Below are positions 17,050-26,138 of a DNA stretch of 64,000 bases, one piece after another; positions within the stretch are counted from its first letter, which is position 1, and every line of letters starts with the position of its first letter. Made by a program: the position numbers and the translations under genes. Source of the stretch: JAVBMJ01 sp031552535 (GTDB lineage Bacteria; Bacteroidota; Bacteroidia; Bacteroidales; Rikenellaceae); NCBI GenBank assembly GCA_031552535.1, contig JAVBMJ010000022.1:1-64000 (forward strand). Direction: 5' to 3'. The notes beneath the pieces were generated by a model. The model was given only the letters and a program-made list of their open reading frames with translations, had not been told where the DNA came from and did no database searches.

Positions 17050-17490
17050 CTATAATTTAGGAAATTCACCTACGACATTGATCCCCATGCTGCGTGCCGT
17101 ACCAGCCACCATTTTCATGGCAGCCTCAAGTGTGAAACTGTTCATGTCGGGAGATTTATCCTCGGCGATAGCCTTAACCTGGTCCCATGTAACCTGTCCC
17201 ACTTTCTTGCGGTTGGGTTCTGCAGAGCCCGATTTGAGCGACGCCATCTCCTTCAACTGTACGGGCACGGGCGGTTGCTTTACGATAAAGTCAAAAGACT
17301 TATCGCTGTAGACGGTAATGATAACCGGCAACACCTTGCCCGCCTTGTCCTGTGTCCTGGCATTGAACTGCTTGCAGAAGTCCATGATATTGACACCCTT
17401 CGAGCCCAATGCAGGCCCTACCGGAGGGGAAGGATTGGCAGCTCCGCCTTTGATCTGCAATTTGATAAATGCAGCAACCTCTTTTGCCAT
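17050..17490 (-). CDS. rplK: 50S ribosomal protein L11
   Basis: 146 residues, usual length. The N-terminal P-P-V-G-P-A-L-G block (thiostrepton-binding region) and the C-terminal rRNA-binding domain, ending in [10 protein letters not shown], are intact. It lies 17 nt after nusG in the same leftward operon. Confidence 0.99.
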   Translation of the reverse strand: MAKEVAAFIKLQIKGGAANPSPPVGPALGSKGVNIMDFCKQFNARTQDKAGKVLPVIITVYSDKSFDFIVKQPPVPVQLKEMASLKSGSAEPNRKKVGQVTWDQVKAIAEDKSPDMNSFTLEAAMKMVAGTARSMGINVVGEFPKL

Positions 17491-17507
17491 AATTTTCCTT
17501 TTGTTTG

Positions 17508-18071
17508 TTATTCTTTTTCAACTTGCATAAAGCTCAACTCCATAGGAGTCTTGCGACCGAATATCTTCACAGAGACGGTCAGTTTCTTGCGCTCGTTATC
17601 TACAGCCTCAATAGTCCCCGAAAAACTCGAGAAAGGACCATCGGTAACCTTGACTGTCTCGCCCACAAAAAACGGAACCTCATTCTCCTCTTCGCCGGCA
17701 CTCAGTTCGTCGACCCGTCCGAGTATGCGGCTCACTTCCTGAGGTCTCAGGGGCGTGGCCTGCATCTTGTTGCTCATCTCTTTCGAATCTCCGAGGAAGC
17801 CCAAGACCCCCGGCGTGTTACGAAGTAAAAACGGTATTTCTCCCACCAAAGCAGCCTCTACCAACACATAACCGGGGTAAGATACCTTTTCCTTACTGAT
17901 CTTCTTACCATTGCGGATCTGGTAAACCTTCTCGGTAGGAATAAGTACCTGGGAGATGTACTCCTCAAGGTGCGAATGCCTTATTTCGGCCTCGATATAT
18001 TCCTTGACTTTCTTCTCCTTGCCGCCTATGGCACGTATGACGTACCACTGCCTTTGCTCCTTTTCACTCAT
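17508..18071 (-). CDS. nusG: Transcription termination/antitermination factor NusG
   Basis: 187 residues: an N-terminal NGN domain starting [15 protein letters not shown] and a C-terminal KOW domain with [16 protein letters not shown]. NusG binds the polymerase clamp and couples transcription to translation or Rho. The usual secE-nusG-rplK order supports the call. Confidence 0.98.
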   Translation of the reverse strand: MSEKEQRQWYVIRAIGGKEKKVKEYIEAEIRHSHLEEYISQVLIPTEKVYQIRNGKKISKEKVSYPGYVLVEAALVGEIPFLLRNTPGVLGFLGDSKEMSNKMQATPLRPQEVSRILGRVDELSAGEEENEVPFFVGETVKVTDGPFSSFSGTIEAVDNERKKLTVSVKIFGRKTPMELSFMQVEKE

Positions 18072-18090
18072 CGTAGTAACAGCTAATGAA

Positions 18091-18282
18091 TTAATAGAGC
18101 AAACCGTAAATACCCTTCATTATGTATTCGAAACTCAGGTCCATTAAAAGGACGACAATCGCAAAAATCAGGGAAGCGACCATCACTACGATGGCTTGGT
18201 TTTGCAACTGGCTCCACGAAGGCCATGAAACCTTCTGGACGAGCTCTGTGTAGGATTCTTTAAAATAATTAACTGCTTTCAT
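18091..18282 (-). CDS. secE: Preprotein translocase subunit SecE
   Basis: 63 residues counted from M-K-A-V-N-Y-F-K-E-S-Y. The frame is open a further 22 codons upstream, but Bacteroidetes SecE proteins begin at this point. An amphipathic helix with E-L-V-Q-K-V-S-W-P-S-W is followed by one membrane span (I-V-V-M-V-A-S-L-I-F-A-I-V-V-L-L). It stabilises SecY. It lies 19 nt upstream of nusG. Confidence 0.95.
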   Translation of the reverse strand: MKAVNYFKESYTELVQKVSWPSWSQLQNQAIVVMVASLIFAIVVLLMDLSFEYIMKGIYGLLY

Positions 18283-18518
18283 AGTCGCATATATTTTGGA
18301 GATCCGGGTCTCCTGCACGGTTTTCATAAACACCCGGCCAGGGACCACGACCGCTTTTGCGGTATGGCCCCGTATCCGATTGATGACGTAATCTCAGGAA
18401 ACTGCCTGCCATTACACCGTAAGCGCCAAAACGGTCTGTCCCAGCACCCACCGCAACCATAATCCCGGAAACCGCCGCAACTATGACTGCGAAACCGCCG
18501 CAAAAAAACCGGTACCCG

Positions 18519-18589
18519 CACGAGTGGAGAGATTCGAACTCCCATCAATGGTTTTGGAGACCACTATTCTACCCTTGAACTACACTCGT
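18519..18589 (-). tRNA. tRNA-Trp (CCA)
   Basis: The minus strand folds into a cloverleaf: acceptor ACGAGTG/CACTCGT, anticodon loop CTCCAAA giving anticodon CCA, T-loop TTCGAAT. The discriminator base is G, as expected for tryptophan, and CCA is not encoded. It sits between tuf and secE, directly after a terminator whose T-run touches its 5' end. Confidence 0.97.
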
Positions 18590-18592
18590 AAA

Positions 18593-18630
18593 AAGGGCGT
18601 CCCAAAAACTCCTGCTTTCAGGACGCCCTT
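18593..18630 (-). terminator. Terminator between tuf and tRNA-Trp
   Basis: Perfect 10-bp stem (18593-18602 with 18621-18630, AAGGGCGTCC / GGACGCCCTT) followed on the minus strand by TTTTTA leading straight into the tRNA-Trp acceptor. It starts 22 nt after the tuf stop. Its position suggests partial termination, because secE-nusG and the ribosomal genes lie beyond it. Confidence 0.85.
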
Positions 18631-18652
18631 GAAGATATATTCCGCTAAGGGA

Positions 18653-19840
18653 TTACTCGATAATCTTGGTGATCTGACCTGCACCTACCGTACGGCCACC
18701 TTCGCGGATAGCGAAACGCAGACCGAGGTTCAATGCAACGGGGTAGATCAACTTAACGGTGATAGTGGTGTTATCACCGGGCATAACCATGTCAACACCT
18801 GCCGGAAGTTCGCACTCGCCGGTGATATCCATCGTGCGGAGGTAGAACTGGGGACGGTAGTGGTTGTGGAACGGAGTGTGGCGGCCACCTTCTTCTTTCT
18901 TAAGGATATAAACCTCAGCCTCGAACACGGTGTGCGGAGTGATAGAGCCGGGCTTAGCCACAACCATACCACGCTTAACATCGTTCTTGTCGATGCCGCG
19001 GAGCAACAGACCCACGTTGTCGCCGGCCTCGCCCGAGTCGAGCAACTTGCGGAACATTTCAACACCCGTACAGGTAGAAGTTTTCGACTTCTCGCCCAAA
19101 CCGATGATCTCTACCGGATCGCCTACTTTCACGATACCTGTTTCGATACGGCCCGTAACAACGGTACCGCGGCCGGTGATCGAGAATACGTCTTCAACCG
19201 GCATAAGGAACGGCTTTTCGTTCTCACGCGGAGGAATCGGAATGTAGGTATCTACAGCATCCATCAACTCCATGATCTTCTCTTCCCATTTCGGATCACC
19301 GTTCAGGCCACCGAGAGCGGAACCACGGATAACGGGAGCGTTGTCGCCGTCGAAACTGTAGAAGTTGAGGAGTTCGCGAACCTCCATCTCAACCAATTCG
19401 AGCATCTCCTCGTCGTCAACCATGTCGACTTTGTTGAGAAAAACCACGATACGCGGAACGTTCACCTGACGTGCAAGCAGGATGTGCTCGCGGGTCTGGG
19501 GCATCGGACCGTCGGTGGCGGCAACAACTATAATAGCACCGTCCATCTGGGCAGCACCGGTAACCATGTTCTTAACGTAGTCGGCGTGTCCGGGGCAGTC
19601 TACGTGTGCATAGTGGCGGTTAGCCGTCTGATACTCGACGTGTGATGTATTGATCGTAATACCGCGCTCTTTTTCTTCGGGTGCGTTGTCGATCGAGTCG
19701 AAACTACGCAATTCAGAAAGGCCCCTCTTTTCGAGAACCGTGGTGATTGCAGCGGTAAGGGTGGTTTTACCGTGGTCAACGTGTCCGATAGTACCGATGT
19801 TTACGTGCGGTTTGGACCTGTCAAATTTTTCTTTTGCCAT
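18653..19840 (-). CDS. tuf: Elongation factor Tu
   Basis: 395 residues, normal length. GTPase motifs: G-H-V-D-H-G-K-T-T (residues 19-27), [14 protein letters not shown], followed by beta-barrel domains II and III. It delivers aminoacyl-tRNA to the ribosome. It is in the same leftward transcript as three tRNA genes upstream and is followed by a terminator hairpin. Confidence 0.99.
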   Translation of the reverse strand: MAKEKFDRSKPHVNIGTIGHVDHGKTTLTAAITTVLEKRGLSELRSFDSIDNAPEEKERGITINTSHVEYQTANRHYAHVDCPGHADYVKNMVTGAAQMDGAIIVVAATDGPMPQTREHILLARQVNVPRIVVFLNKVDMVDDEEMLELVEMEVRELLNFYSFDGDNAPVIRGSALGGLNGDPKWEEKIMELMDAVDTYIPIPPRENEKPFLMPVEDVFSITGRGTVVTGRIETGIVKVGDPVEIIGLGEKSKTSTCTGVEMFRKLLDSGEAGDNVGLLLRGIDKNDVKRGMVVAKPGSITPHTVFEAEVYILKKEEGGRHTPFHNHYRPQFYLRTMDITGECELPAGVDMVMPGDNTTITVKLIYPVALNLGLRFAIREGGRTVGAGQITKIIE

Positions 19841-19872
19841 GATTGAAAGTATTTGAATTAGATTTCTTCGTG

Positions 19873-19945
19873 AGCGGAAGACGAGGTTCGAACTCGCGAC
19901 CCTTAGCTTGGAAGGCTAATGCTCTACCAACTGAGCTACTTCCGC
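19873..19945 (-). tRNA. tRNA-Gly (TCC)
   Basis: 73-nt cloverleaf on the minus strand: acceptor GCGGAAG/CTTCCGC, D-arm GCTCAGTTGGTAGAGC, anticodon loop CTTCCAA (anticodon TCC), T-loop TTCGAAC. It lies 32 nt upstream of tuf. Confidence 0.98.
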
Positions 19946-20087
19946 TTAAATATTATTTTCTTAATCACATTACCGCGCTACGCCTCCACTTACCGGCCCG
20001 ATGCGAAAATAAATGGATCACCTTAGCTCACTCTACCGCTTCGCCCGGTTATCCATTTCCTTACGTGTTAAACCCTGTGTACTAATG

Positions 20088-20170
20088 TGGGAGAGGATGG
20101 ATTCGAACCACCGAAGACGTACGTCAGCAGATTTACAGTCTGCCCCATTTGGCCACTCTGGTACTCTCCC
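20088..20170 (-). tRNA. tRNA-Tyr (GTA)
   Basis: 83-nt cloverleaf with a long variable arm, as expected for tyrosine. Acceptor GGGAGAG/CTCTCCC, anticodon loop CTGTAAA (anticodon GTA), T-loop TTCGAAT. A partial copy of its 5' half lies 160 nt away (20311-20350). Confidence 0.98.
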
Positions 20171-20204
20171 CAATTTTATTTTAAAGAACTCGCTCGTGAA
20201 TCGT

Positions 20205-20350
20205 ACCTCTGCCCCATTTGCCTCCCTGCGGCTTTGTCCGCACCGCCCTTGCGGGCGATGAGCGGGCCTGCGGTCGGCACTTTCGCCGCGACTCACGTCG
20301 CAGGCTCAGGTGGCCACTGCGGTACTCTCCCCAATTTTATTAAGAACTCT
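20205..20350 (-). pseudogene. Partial tRNA-Tyr copy interrupted by about 90 bp
   Basis: Bases 20310-20350 repeat the 5' end of tRNA-Tyr and its upstream flank (GGCCACTGCGGTACTCTCC, then CAATTTTATT and AAGAACTC). Bases 20207-20220 repeat the next part (CTCTGCCCCATTTG). Between them are about 90 GC-rich bases absent from the functional gene, and the anticodon and T-arm are missing. It appears to be a tandem duplication remnant with inserted or unrelated filler, and cannot make a tRNA. Confidence 0.75.
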
Positions 20351-20395
20351 ATTCAACCGCACCCCACCATCACAAAATCCACCATAATTCTCTAG

Positions 20396-20469
20396 AGCCG
20401 ATGGAGGGATTCGAACCCCCGACCAGCTGATTACAAATCAGCTGCTCTGGCCAACTGAGCTACATCGGC
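20396..20469 (-). tRNA. tRNA-Thr (TGT)
   Basis: 74-nt cloverleaf on the minus strand: acceptor GCCGATG/CATCGGC, D-arm GCTCAGTTGGCCAGAGC, anticodon loop TTTGTAA (anticodon TGT), T-loop TTCGAAT. It is the first gene of the tRNA-tuf operon, about 25 nt after the promoter -7 box. Confidence 0.98.
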
Positions 20470-20492
20470 ATGCAACCTGTTTTCCGGGGCAG

Positions 20493-20523
20493 CAAAATTA
20501 CAAACTATTTTCAAATACACAAA
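20493..20523 (-). promoter_or_regulatory. Promoter of the tRNA-Thr-Tyr-Gly-tuf operon
   Basis: On the minus strand, TTTG (20523-20520) is separated by exactly 19 nt from TAATTTTG (20500-20493). This is the Bacteroidetes primary-sigma consensus (-33 TTTG, -7 TAnnTTTG). It lies just upstream of tRNA-Thr in an AT-rich stretch. Confidence 0.75.
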
Positions 20524-20874
20524 AAATATCTGCAATTTATCTCAAAAAACCTCCTGGAACGCAATTCCGTCCCTGAAACCATAGGAATATCCTGGCTACA
20601 AAAACTGAAATCGGCCTCAAAAATACTATATTTTTCCCAATAAAAAACACTATACCTCCTTTTTTGCAAAAAATAACCATTGTTTTCCCCGCACGGCATT
20701 TGGGCGTGTTAATATAAACGGTCCATTTGGATGCATTAATAGAAACACTGCTTGTCAATTTGTTCGATCCTGACTTCCGGTCGAGGTCGGCAGTTTGCCC
20801 CCGCCGACGGCAGACTGAAAACACAACTAACCAAATGACAGTGGTATCACAAATGTTTCCCGAACGCGCGACGG

Positions 20875-20928
20875 GCATAGCCATGAGGTTCCCGGGGGAT
20901 GTATGCCCCGGGAACCTCATGGCTATGC
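20875..20928. terminator. Perfect 23-bp hairpin after the LamG lipoprotein gene
   Basis: Arms 20875-20897 and 20906-20928 are perfectly complementary (GCATAGCCATGAGG... / ...CCTCATGGCTATGC) around an 8-nt loop. It is 27 nt after the stop of the leftward gene, so it may end the PUL transcript, but no T-tract follows on either strand. It could instead protect the 3' end or be a dispersed palindrome. Confidence 0.7.
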
Positions 20929-20954
20929 ATTCCGGAATATGTTATCTACACGTA

Positions 20955-22199
20955 CTAATTCACCGGGAAGGTGTTCATTTCAGCTGTCCATTTAACTTTT
21001 GATGCGGCGGGGAATGTCAGGTCGCGGCCGTTCCCGGAGTGATCCCTGATGACATTGCCTTCGCCGTCGTCCATTTTCCAGTAGGCGTACATGGCTGTGG
21101 CGGAAGGATTGGCGACGGTACGCAGGTTGGCTCTGATCTGCTCCTGGGTAAGGGCGCCTTTCCATATCCGTACCTCGCCTATCACGCCGTCGAAGTAGTT
21201 AGAGGCGGTGGTATTGCCGAACTGGAAACCGGTAAGGGTGTATCCCACCTTGAACCGCTGTGACGAGGTGGGGCCGAAACGTTTGGTGGGTTTGGCGGAA
21301 GATATCAACTCGCCGTTGAAGTACGTCCAGTAAGCGGCATTGGCGCTTTGGCCGGTTTGTGTCCCGTCGCACACAATCGAGATCACGGTCCATTCCCTTG
21401 CGGGTATTATCTTTCCCTGCGCGGTGAGGGTAAGGTCGGCCTGGCGGTTGCCTATGTTCGAGGCGCCTGCCACGGATCCTACGCGCACTTCGCAACCGCT
21501 GAAATTTTCGTTGTTGTTGCCGGTGTCTTTGCCCCGCCATGTACCTATGTAATTGGTCGTGGCACGCCAGGTGTAGGGGTAGATCATAATTTCGAACGTG
21601 TGGGTGTTGTCACCCATCGAGACCACCTCGCTGTTGGGGATGCTCAATTCACGATACATGTCGGTGGAATAGGTGTGCATGTCGAGCCCCTTGATATAAT
21701 CCACCACACGTGTTATGGGCGCTTTGATATATATAACATTGGTCTGGTCGGCGGCGAACTCCTCGCCGTTTATCGGTTTTGCCACGACCGGCAGAAGGTA
21801 TGTTTTGTCCTTCTGGCAACCATAGAGGCTTACGAAACTTACTTCGAAGTCGTATGATTGGGTCTTCCCGGGCATGATGATCGACGTTGTGACCGGCAAC
21901 TGGTAAGTCCCCTCGGGCATGGGCTCGTAATTGGTGCCGTGGGCCGCATTATAGGCTTCTACAAGACCCATGTCGACCTCCAGGTCGCATATGAAGACCT
22001 TGTCGGAGGGTTTGTCGAGAGTCAGTGAATAGGTGTAGGACACAGGGAAGGTGTTTATATCCACCTCCACTATTTGTCCGCCCGACTGGGTGAAGGCGAC
22101 CGTGGTTTTGGGCGCCGTTTTATCTCCGTCGTTATCCTTGTCGCACGACCACAGGGTGCAAAGGGCTGCCGCCAGGAATATATAAAGTATTTTTTTCAT
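20955..22199 (-). CDS. DUF1735 and LamG-domain surface lipoprotein
   Basis: 414 residues with a lipoprotein signal (Cys19 in L-W-S-C, followed by acidic residues D-K-D-N-D of the type that directs surface export). Residues ~30-150 form a DUF1735 (BT_3987-like N-terminal) domain; residues ~170-410 are a LamG/concanavalin-like domain with R-I-W-K-G-A-L-T and Y-W-K-M-D-D-G-E-G. Such proteins are surface glycan-binding components of N-glycan PULs. It is the last gene of the susC operon and a paralogue of the gene before it. Confidence 0.85.
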   Translation of the reverse strand: MKKILYIFLAAALCTLWSCDKDNDGDKTAPKTTVAFTQSGGQIVEVDINTFPVSYTYSLTLDKPSDKVFICDLEVDMGLVEAYNAAHGTNYEPMPEGTYQLPVTTSIIMPGKTQSYDFEVSFVSLYGCQKDKTYLLPVVAKPINGEEFAADQTNVIYIKAPITRVVDYIKGLDMHTYSTDMYRELSIPNSEVVSMGDNTHTFEIMIYPYTWRATTNYIGTWRGKDTGNNNENFSGCEVRVGSVAGASNIGNRQADLTLTAQGKIIPAREWTVISIVCDGTQTGQSANAAYWTYFNGELISSAKPTKRFGPTSSQRFKVGYTLTGFQFGNTTASNYFDGVIGEVRIWKGALTQEQIRANLRTVANPSATAMYAYWKMDDGEGNVIRDHSGNGRDLTFPAASKVKWTAEMNTFPVN

Positions 22200-22220
22200 A
22201 GTGTGAACGTATTTAGCGGG

Positions 22221-23426
22221 TTATTCGACACATTTATTCGTATCGTCGTAGGTCCAGTTGATGGTGATGTTGCTCGAATAGCCTATGTCGCGCTTGGCCG
22301 GCGACGAGTCGTAGAAGGTCTTGTCCGAGCCTTCGTCCATGCGCCAGTACGACACCAGGCCGTTGGTCGACGGGTCGACGCCGCAGACGTTGGCTTTTAT
22401 CTCGCGTGCCGAGAGGGGCCGTGTCCACAGGCGCATCTCGCTAAGGCGGCCGTAGAATAGCTGTGAACTCTGGTAGCCCGACGACGGCATGCCGATCTGG
22501 ACTCCATACAGGGTGTATTCGTAGGGAGACACGGTCATCGAGTTATTCTTCTCGCCATCGATGTAGAGCGTCAGGGTCGAGCCATCGTTGACGAGCGCCA
22601 CAGCGTACCACTGATTGGTGTTGAACCCGCCTATGGCCGACATCTTACCCTGTTTTGTGGTGATGTGCAACAGGTTGGTCGGGTCGGTGCCCTCCCCGAA
22701 ACGGATGAGGTTCTGGTCGCACTTGAACCCGCCGTCGTTGATGGCCCCGCCTTCGACAGAGGTCTCGTTGCCGCCGAACGAGCAAACGCGCGTGGTACCG
22801 CTCGCTCCGGTGGCGCGGAACTGTGTGGCGTAGATCTTAACTTCGAAAGTGTATACCGGCAGCGAGGTGATAGGGTTGGGGAACAGGAACTGGTAAGCCA
22901 TTGCCGCCTGCCCCACGTAGGGTGCATGGAAACGCAGCGTCCGCGATACTTTGAGGTAAAGCGTGCGGCCGGCCTCGATCACGTCGAAATCTCCGTCTAC
23001 CTGCCGGATCGTCACCGGAATGAGGTAGACACGTCCCGACACGAATTCGTCGTCGGTTATGATCGTCACGTCGACCGCTTCCGATACCGATGTCCCGGCC
23101 TTGATGAGAACCTCTGTTGCCGAGAGTTCGACGGAGGTTTCGGGGATGAAGTAGTAGCTGGTTCCCATCTTTGCGTTGTACGCGTCCACGAGGTTGCCGT
23201 CGATCGACAGCGATACCCTGACGTCACGTTTTGCAAGATCCGTAGCTGTAGCCGACACCGAGTAGGATGCGGGGAAACCGTCGACGGCGAATTTGACCAT
23301 CGGGTCGCTGGCCGTACCGGTCATGATGATCCCTTCGCCCACCTCGGCGGCTTCGTCGCACGAAACCAGTGGCAGCGCCAGCGCGAATACGCCCAGCATC
23401 AGGGTTATATATTTCATTGTTTTCAT
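22221..23426 (-). CDS. DUF1735 and LamG-domain surface lipoprotein
   Basis: 401 residues, lipobox Cys23 (P-L-V-S-C-D-E), DUF1735 at about 30-155 (T-S-Y-Y-F-I-P-E) and a LamG domain at about 170-395 (M-R-L-W-T-R-P-L-S-A-R-E-I, Y-W-R-M-D-E-G-S-D). It shares the full architecture of the next gene, so the two arose by duplication. They probably bind different parts of the same glycan at the cell surface. Gaps of 21 and 30 nt place it in the susC operon. Confidence 0.85.
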   Translation of the reverse strand: MKTMKYITLMLGVFALALPLVSCDEAAEVGEGIIMTGTASDPMVKFAVDGFPASYSVSATATDLAKRDVRVSLSIDGNLVDAYNAKMGTSYYFIPETSVELSATEVLIKAGTSVSEAVDVTIITDDEFVSGRVYLIPVTIRQVDGDFDVIEAGRTLYLKVSRTLRFHAPYVGQAAMAYQFLFPNPITSLPVYTFEVKIYATQFRATGASGTTRVCSFGGNETSVEGGAINDGGFKCDQNLIRFGEGTDPTNLLHITTKQGKMSAIGGFNTNQWYAVALVNDGSTLTLYIDGEKNNSMTVSPYEYTLYGVQIGMPSSGYQSSQLFYGRLSEMRLWTRPLSAREIKANVCGVDPSTNGLVSYWRMDEGSDKTFYDSSPAKRDIGYSSNITINWTYDDTNKCVE

Positions 23427-23456
23427 CGCAATACTATTAACGTGGTTTATGTAGTG

Positions 23457-24503
23457 TTATTGCCGGGCGGGATTCTGTTCCTGTATCCCGCGGCGCAGGC
23501 TGTAGTAGGGAACCGGTTTACTCTCAGTGTCGCCCAGGTCCTGGCGGGCAGGGCGGCGGGTGTTGTACTCATATTCGAAGTAATATCCCCCGAATCCGCC
23601 TTTACGTCCCTGCGTGGGGTTCCAGCGCGCCATGCCTATCACCGAATAGATGGGGTTGCCTTTGGAGTCGACCTGGTTGCCGTCGGCTTCGGTGAATTTC
23701 ACACCGCCGTTCTCCCAGTACCAGCCCATCTGCTCGGTGGCAATGAATTTTTCGGGGGCGCACCATGCCGAGAGTGCGTTGAACTGGTTTTGCAGTGTCG
23801 TGGCCGATGATGCGCTGTAGCACTGGCGGATGTAGTAGTCTACATAAGGCTCGGTCTCCTTGGGCGGAACCTGGCTGTAGAAATCCACGATCAGCAGTTT
23901 GCCCGAACCCGACTGCGGTCCGATGTAGCGGCCCAGCACCTGGACGAACTTGGTGAAATTGGCATTCTGCAACCAGTCGCCTTCCGGCTCGTAGTCGAGG
24001 TCGATGCCGTCGAGGTCGTTCTGGAGCATGCATCGCAGCAGGTACATGGCGTAGGCTTCGATCCCCGCGTCGGTTTGCGGAAAGCCAGTGCCTGCTATAC
24101 GGCATATTTTACACATCACCACGCGGGTGCCTTTCTTTTCGCGCATCTCGTTCATCTCGCGCCATGCATTGGGCATATAGCGTTCGCCATATGCGCTGGT
24201 TTCGATGAACTCGGGATTGTTGGACGGAATCTGCTGCCACAGGCTCACGATGTCCATGCTGTCGGGAAGTCCCTGGAAGTGAAGCCCACCCGAAGGTGAA
24301 GCGTCGGAGGTGTAGCCCGCATACCAGCCGAAACATATGGCGTGGTCGCTCTTTTTGTATGCGCGCAGGTTGGCGTAATACTCTTCGCTGAATTTCTTGG
24401 TCGCCTGCATTTCGCGCTCTTCGACGTCGGTGTCGCAGGCCGGCAAAAAGAAAGTCACGGCGCAAAGAGGAATCAAAAATATTGCTAATTTATTTATTTT
24501 CAT
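23457..24503 (-). CDS. GH18 family lipoprotein, probable endo-beta-N-acetylglucosaminidase
   Basis: 348 residues, lipobox Cys23 (F-L-P-A-C). The GH18 catalytic motif D-G-I-D-L-D-Y-E is intact (D165 to E172), with the acid/base Glu172 and the assisting Asp170; several SusD-linked GH18-like proteins lack them, so this one is probably an active enzyme. Family members in similar loci (EndoBT-3987 type) cut the chitobiose core of N-glycans at the cell surface. It sits between susD and two LamG lipoproteins. The specificity (high-mannose or complex) cannot be read from the sequence. Confidence 0.85.
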   Translation of the reverse strand: MKINKLAIFLIPLCAVTFFLPACDTDVEEREMQATKKFSEEYYANLRAYKKSDHAICFGWYAGYTSDASPSGGLHFQGLPDSMDIVSLWQQIPSNNPEFIETSAYGERYMPNAWREMNEMREKKGTRVVMCKICRIAGTGFPQTDAGIEAYAMYLLRCMLQNDLDGIDLDYEPEGDWLQNANFTKFVQVLGRYIGPQSGSGKLLIVDFYSQVPPKETEPYVDYYIRQCYSASSATTLQNQFNALSAWCAPEKFIATEQMGWYWENGGVKFTEADGNQVDSKGNPIYSVIGMARWNPTQGRKGGFGGYYFEYEYNTRRPARQDLGDTESKPVPYYSLRRGIQEQNPARQ

Positions 24504-24527
24504 AGTAGTATCTTGATCGGTTATTCA

Positions 24528-26096
24528 CTATTTGGCGTCCCACCAGAGTTTGGTCCCCGGATTGTCCTGGCCTCCCAGAAGGGTAACACCCCTGGCCACG
24601 GCGTCGGAATTGGTGTCGTACTCGTTCTGCGGGAATGCAAGCCTGCGTATCTGCACGTCGCTGTCCACACAGCCGCCGTTGCTTTCGTTGACCGCGACCG
24701 GGAACACTCTGGGGTATCCCGTACGACGGAACTCGCTCCATGCCTCCTGCCCTACGGGGAACATGGCGATGTACTTCTGGGTGATGATGCGCTCCAGATT
24801 CTCTTCGGTAGCCGCGGCGTCCCATTTTATCTTGACCGCGCTGCGGGCGTTGATCGAGTAGGTCGGCGTGACGGGGTCGGAATAGTTGGCCGGAATGGCG
24901 GTGTTGTTGTTTATATACGCATCGGCACCGGATACGCTATGCTCGGCAAACGACATCCTGATGCCCTGCTCGTAGAACGATTGTGCTGTGCCGCCCACAT
25001 TCCACCCTCTCCAGGCCGCTTCGGCAAGCAGGAAGCAGGTCTCCGAGGCGCGCATCCAAACCACGTCGCTTTTCGAATCGACATTGGGAGTAGAAAATAG
25101 CCCGGTGGTGTAACCCGCTTTGGGACTCGAATTGGATTTCCCGGCACGGATACCGCGGTATTTGCTGTCTGATGCCGATGTGAAATAAACGCTGAGGCGC
25201 GGATCGGCGTAACCGTTCATATAGGAGTCGATAGTTGCGCCCATGTGCACGTCGTCCCAGCCGCGGATTACATACAGCGGGCTTTCGTAAGATGCAATAG
25301 GCGATATGTGTTGCAACCGCGCCACGTCGCCGGCTTCGGACATCAGGCCGCCCGGGGCTCTGGTCGCAGCCACCGCTTCGGCCTCGGCTTTCGAAGGATC
25401 GACGTAAGCCAGACGCATGGCCAGACGCAGGCGCAGCGAGTTGGCGAATTTCACCCACGCTTTTATGCTGCCGTTGTACACTACGTCCCACTCCTCGAAG
25501 AGTTTCTGGTCCGCTGCCGCATAACCGCTGAGCGCATCGACCGCATTGGTGAGTTCCTCGAAAAATTTATAATATACATCTTTTTGCGAATCGTAAGGCA
25601 CCTGGGCGGTCTGTCCATATTGCACATATGGTATCGGACCGTAGGTGTCGGTGACACGGTGCATGGCGGCGACCTTTACGATCTGCATCAACGCGAAGGC
25701 CGGTTTGCCCTCGAAGTCGGCCTTCAGTTCGCGCCAGGCGCTCATCGTGCGCGAATAGTTGGTGGTGAACATATCGCCGTACCAGCTGGCTTTGTCCCAG
25801 TTGTAGCGTCCGGCGGAGTTTATGCTGGGGGCGGCGAAACCAAAGTAGCCAGCGAAGCCATCACCTCCCATAACCTCTACCGTCTGGTAGCGGTCGGTGC
25901 CGATCCCCGTGCCTGGCTGCGATACCACCAGTACGTTCTGTTCCATTTGCAGCAGCAACGAACCCGACCTGACGTAGTCCCAGTTGGTCATGTCGCGGGT
26001 GGCTTCGTTGGGGTTGGTGTTGTACTCCGTGAAGTTGGCCGTACAACCCGACAATACCGCTGTGCCCAGTAAGGCCGGCAATATTTTTTTTATCAT
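24528..26096 (-). CDS. SusD/RagB-family glycan-binding lipoprotein
   Basis: About 522 residues from M-I-K-K-I-L-P-A-L-L, which gives a standard lipoprotein signal with Cys18 (V-L-S-G-C); a Met seven codons upstream (26117) is an alternative start. It belongs to the SusD-like_2 type: T-E-Y-N-T-N-P-N-E-A near the N-terminus, D-T-Y-G-P-I-P-Y and W-V-K-F-A-N-S-L-R-L-R-L-A-M-R in the TPR part. It forms the lid over the SusC transporter. It follows susC by about 40 nt. Confidence 0.93.
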   Translation of the reverse strand: MIKKILPALLGTAVLSGCTANFTEYNTNPNEATRDMTNWDYVRSGSLLLQMEQNVLVVSQPGTGIGTDRYQTVEVMGGDGFAGYFGFAAPSINSAGRYNWDKASWYGDMFTTNYSRTMSAWRELKADFEGKPAFALMQIVKVAAMHRVTDTYGPIPYVQYGQTAQVPYDSQKDVYYKFFEELTNAVDALSGYAAADQKLFEEWDVVYNGSIKAWVKFANSLRLRLAMRLAYVDPSKAEAEAVAATRAPGGLMSEAGDVARLQHISPIASYESPLYVIRGWDDVHMGATIDSYMNGYADPRLSVYFTSASDSKYRGIRAGKSNSSPKAGYTTGLFSTPNVDSKSDVVWMRASETCFLLAEAAWRGWNVGGTAQSFYEQGIRMSFAEHSVSGADAYINNNTAIPANYSDPVTPTYSINARSAVKIKWDAAATEENLERIITQKYIAMFPVGQEAWSEFRRTGYPRVFPVAVNESNGGCVDSDVQIRRLAFPQNEYDTNSDAVARGVTLLGGQDNPGTKLWWDAK

Positions 26097-26138
26097 CGAA
26101 ATAGCGTATGTATTCATCTTCGTTTTCAGGTTATGCGG

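Noticed and set aside
18524..19645. 373-codon open frame opposite tuf, crossing tRNA-Trp
   Set aside because: Antisense to one of the most conserved genes and overlapping a tRNA; codon pattern is a mirror of tuf.
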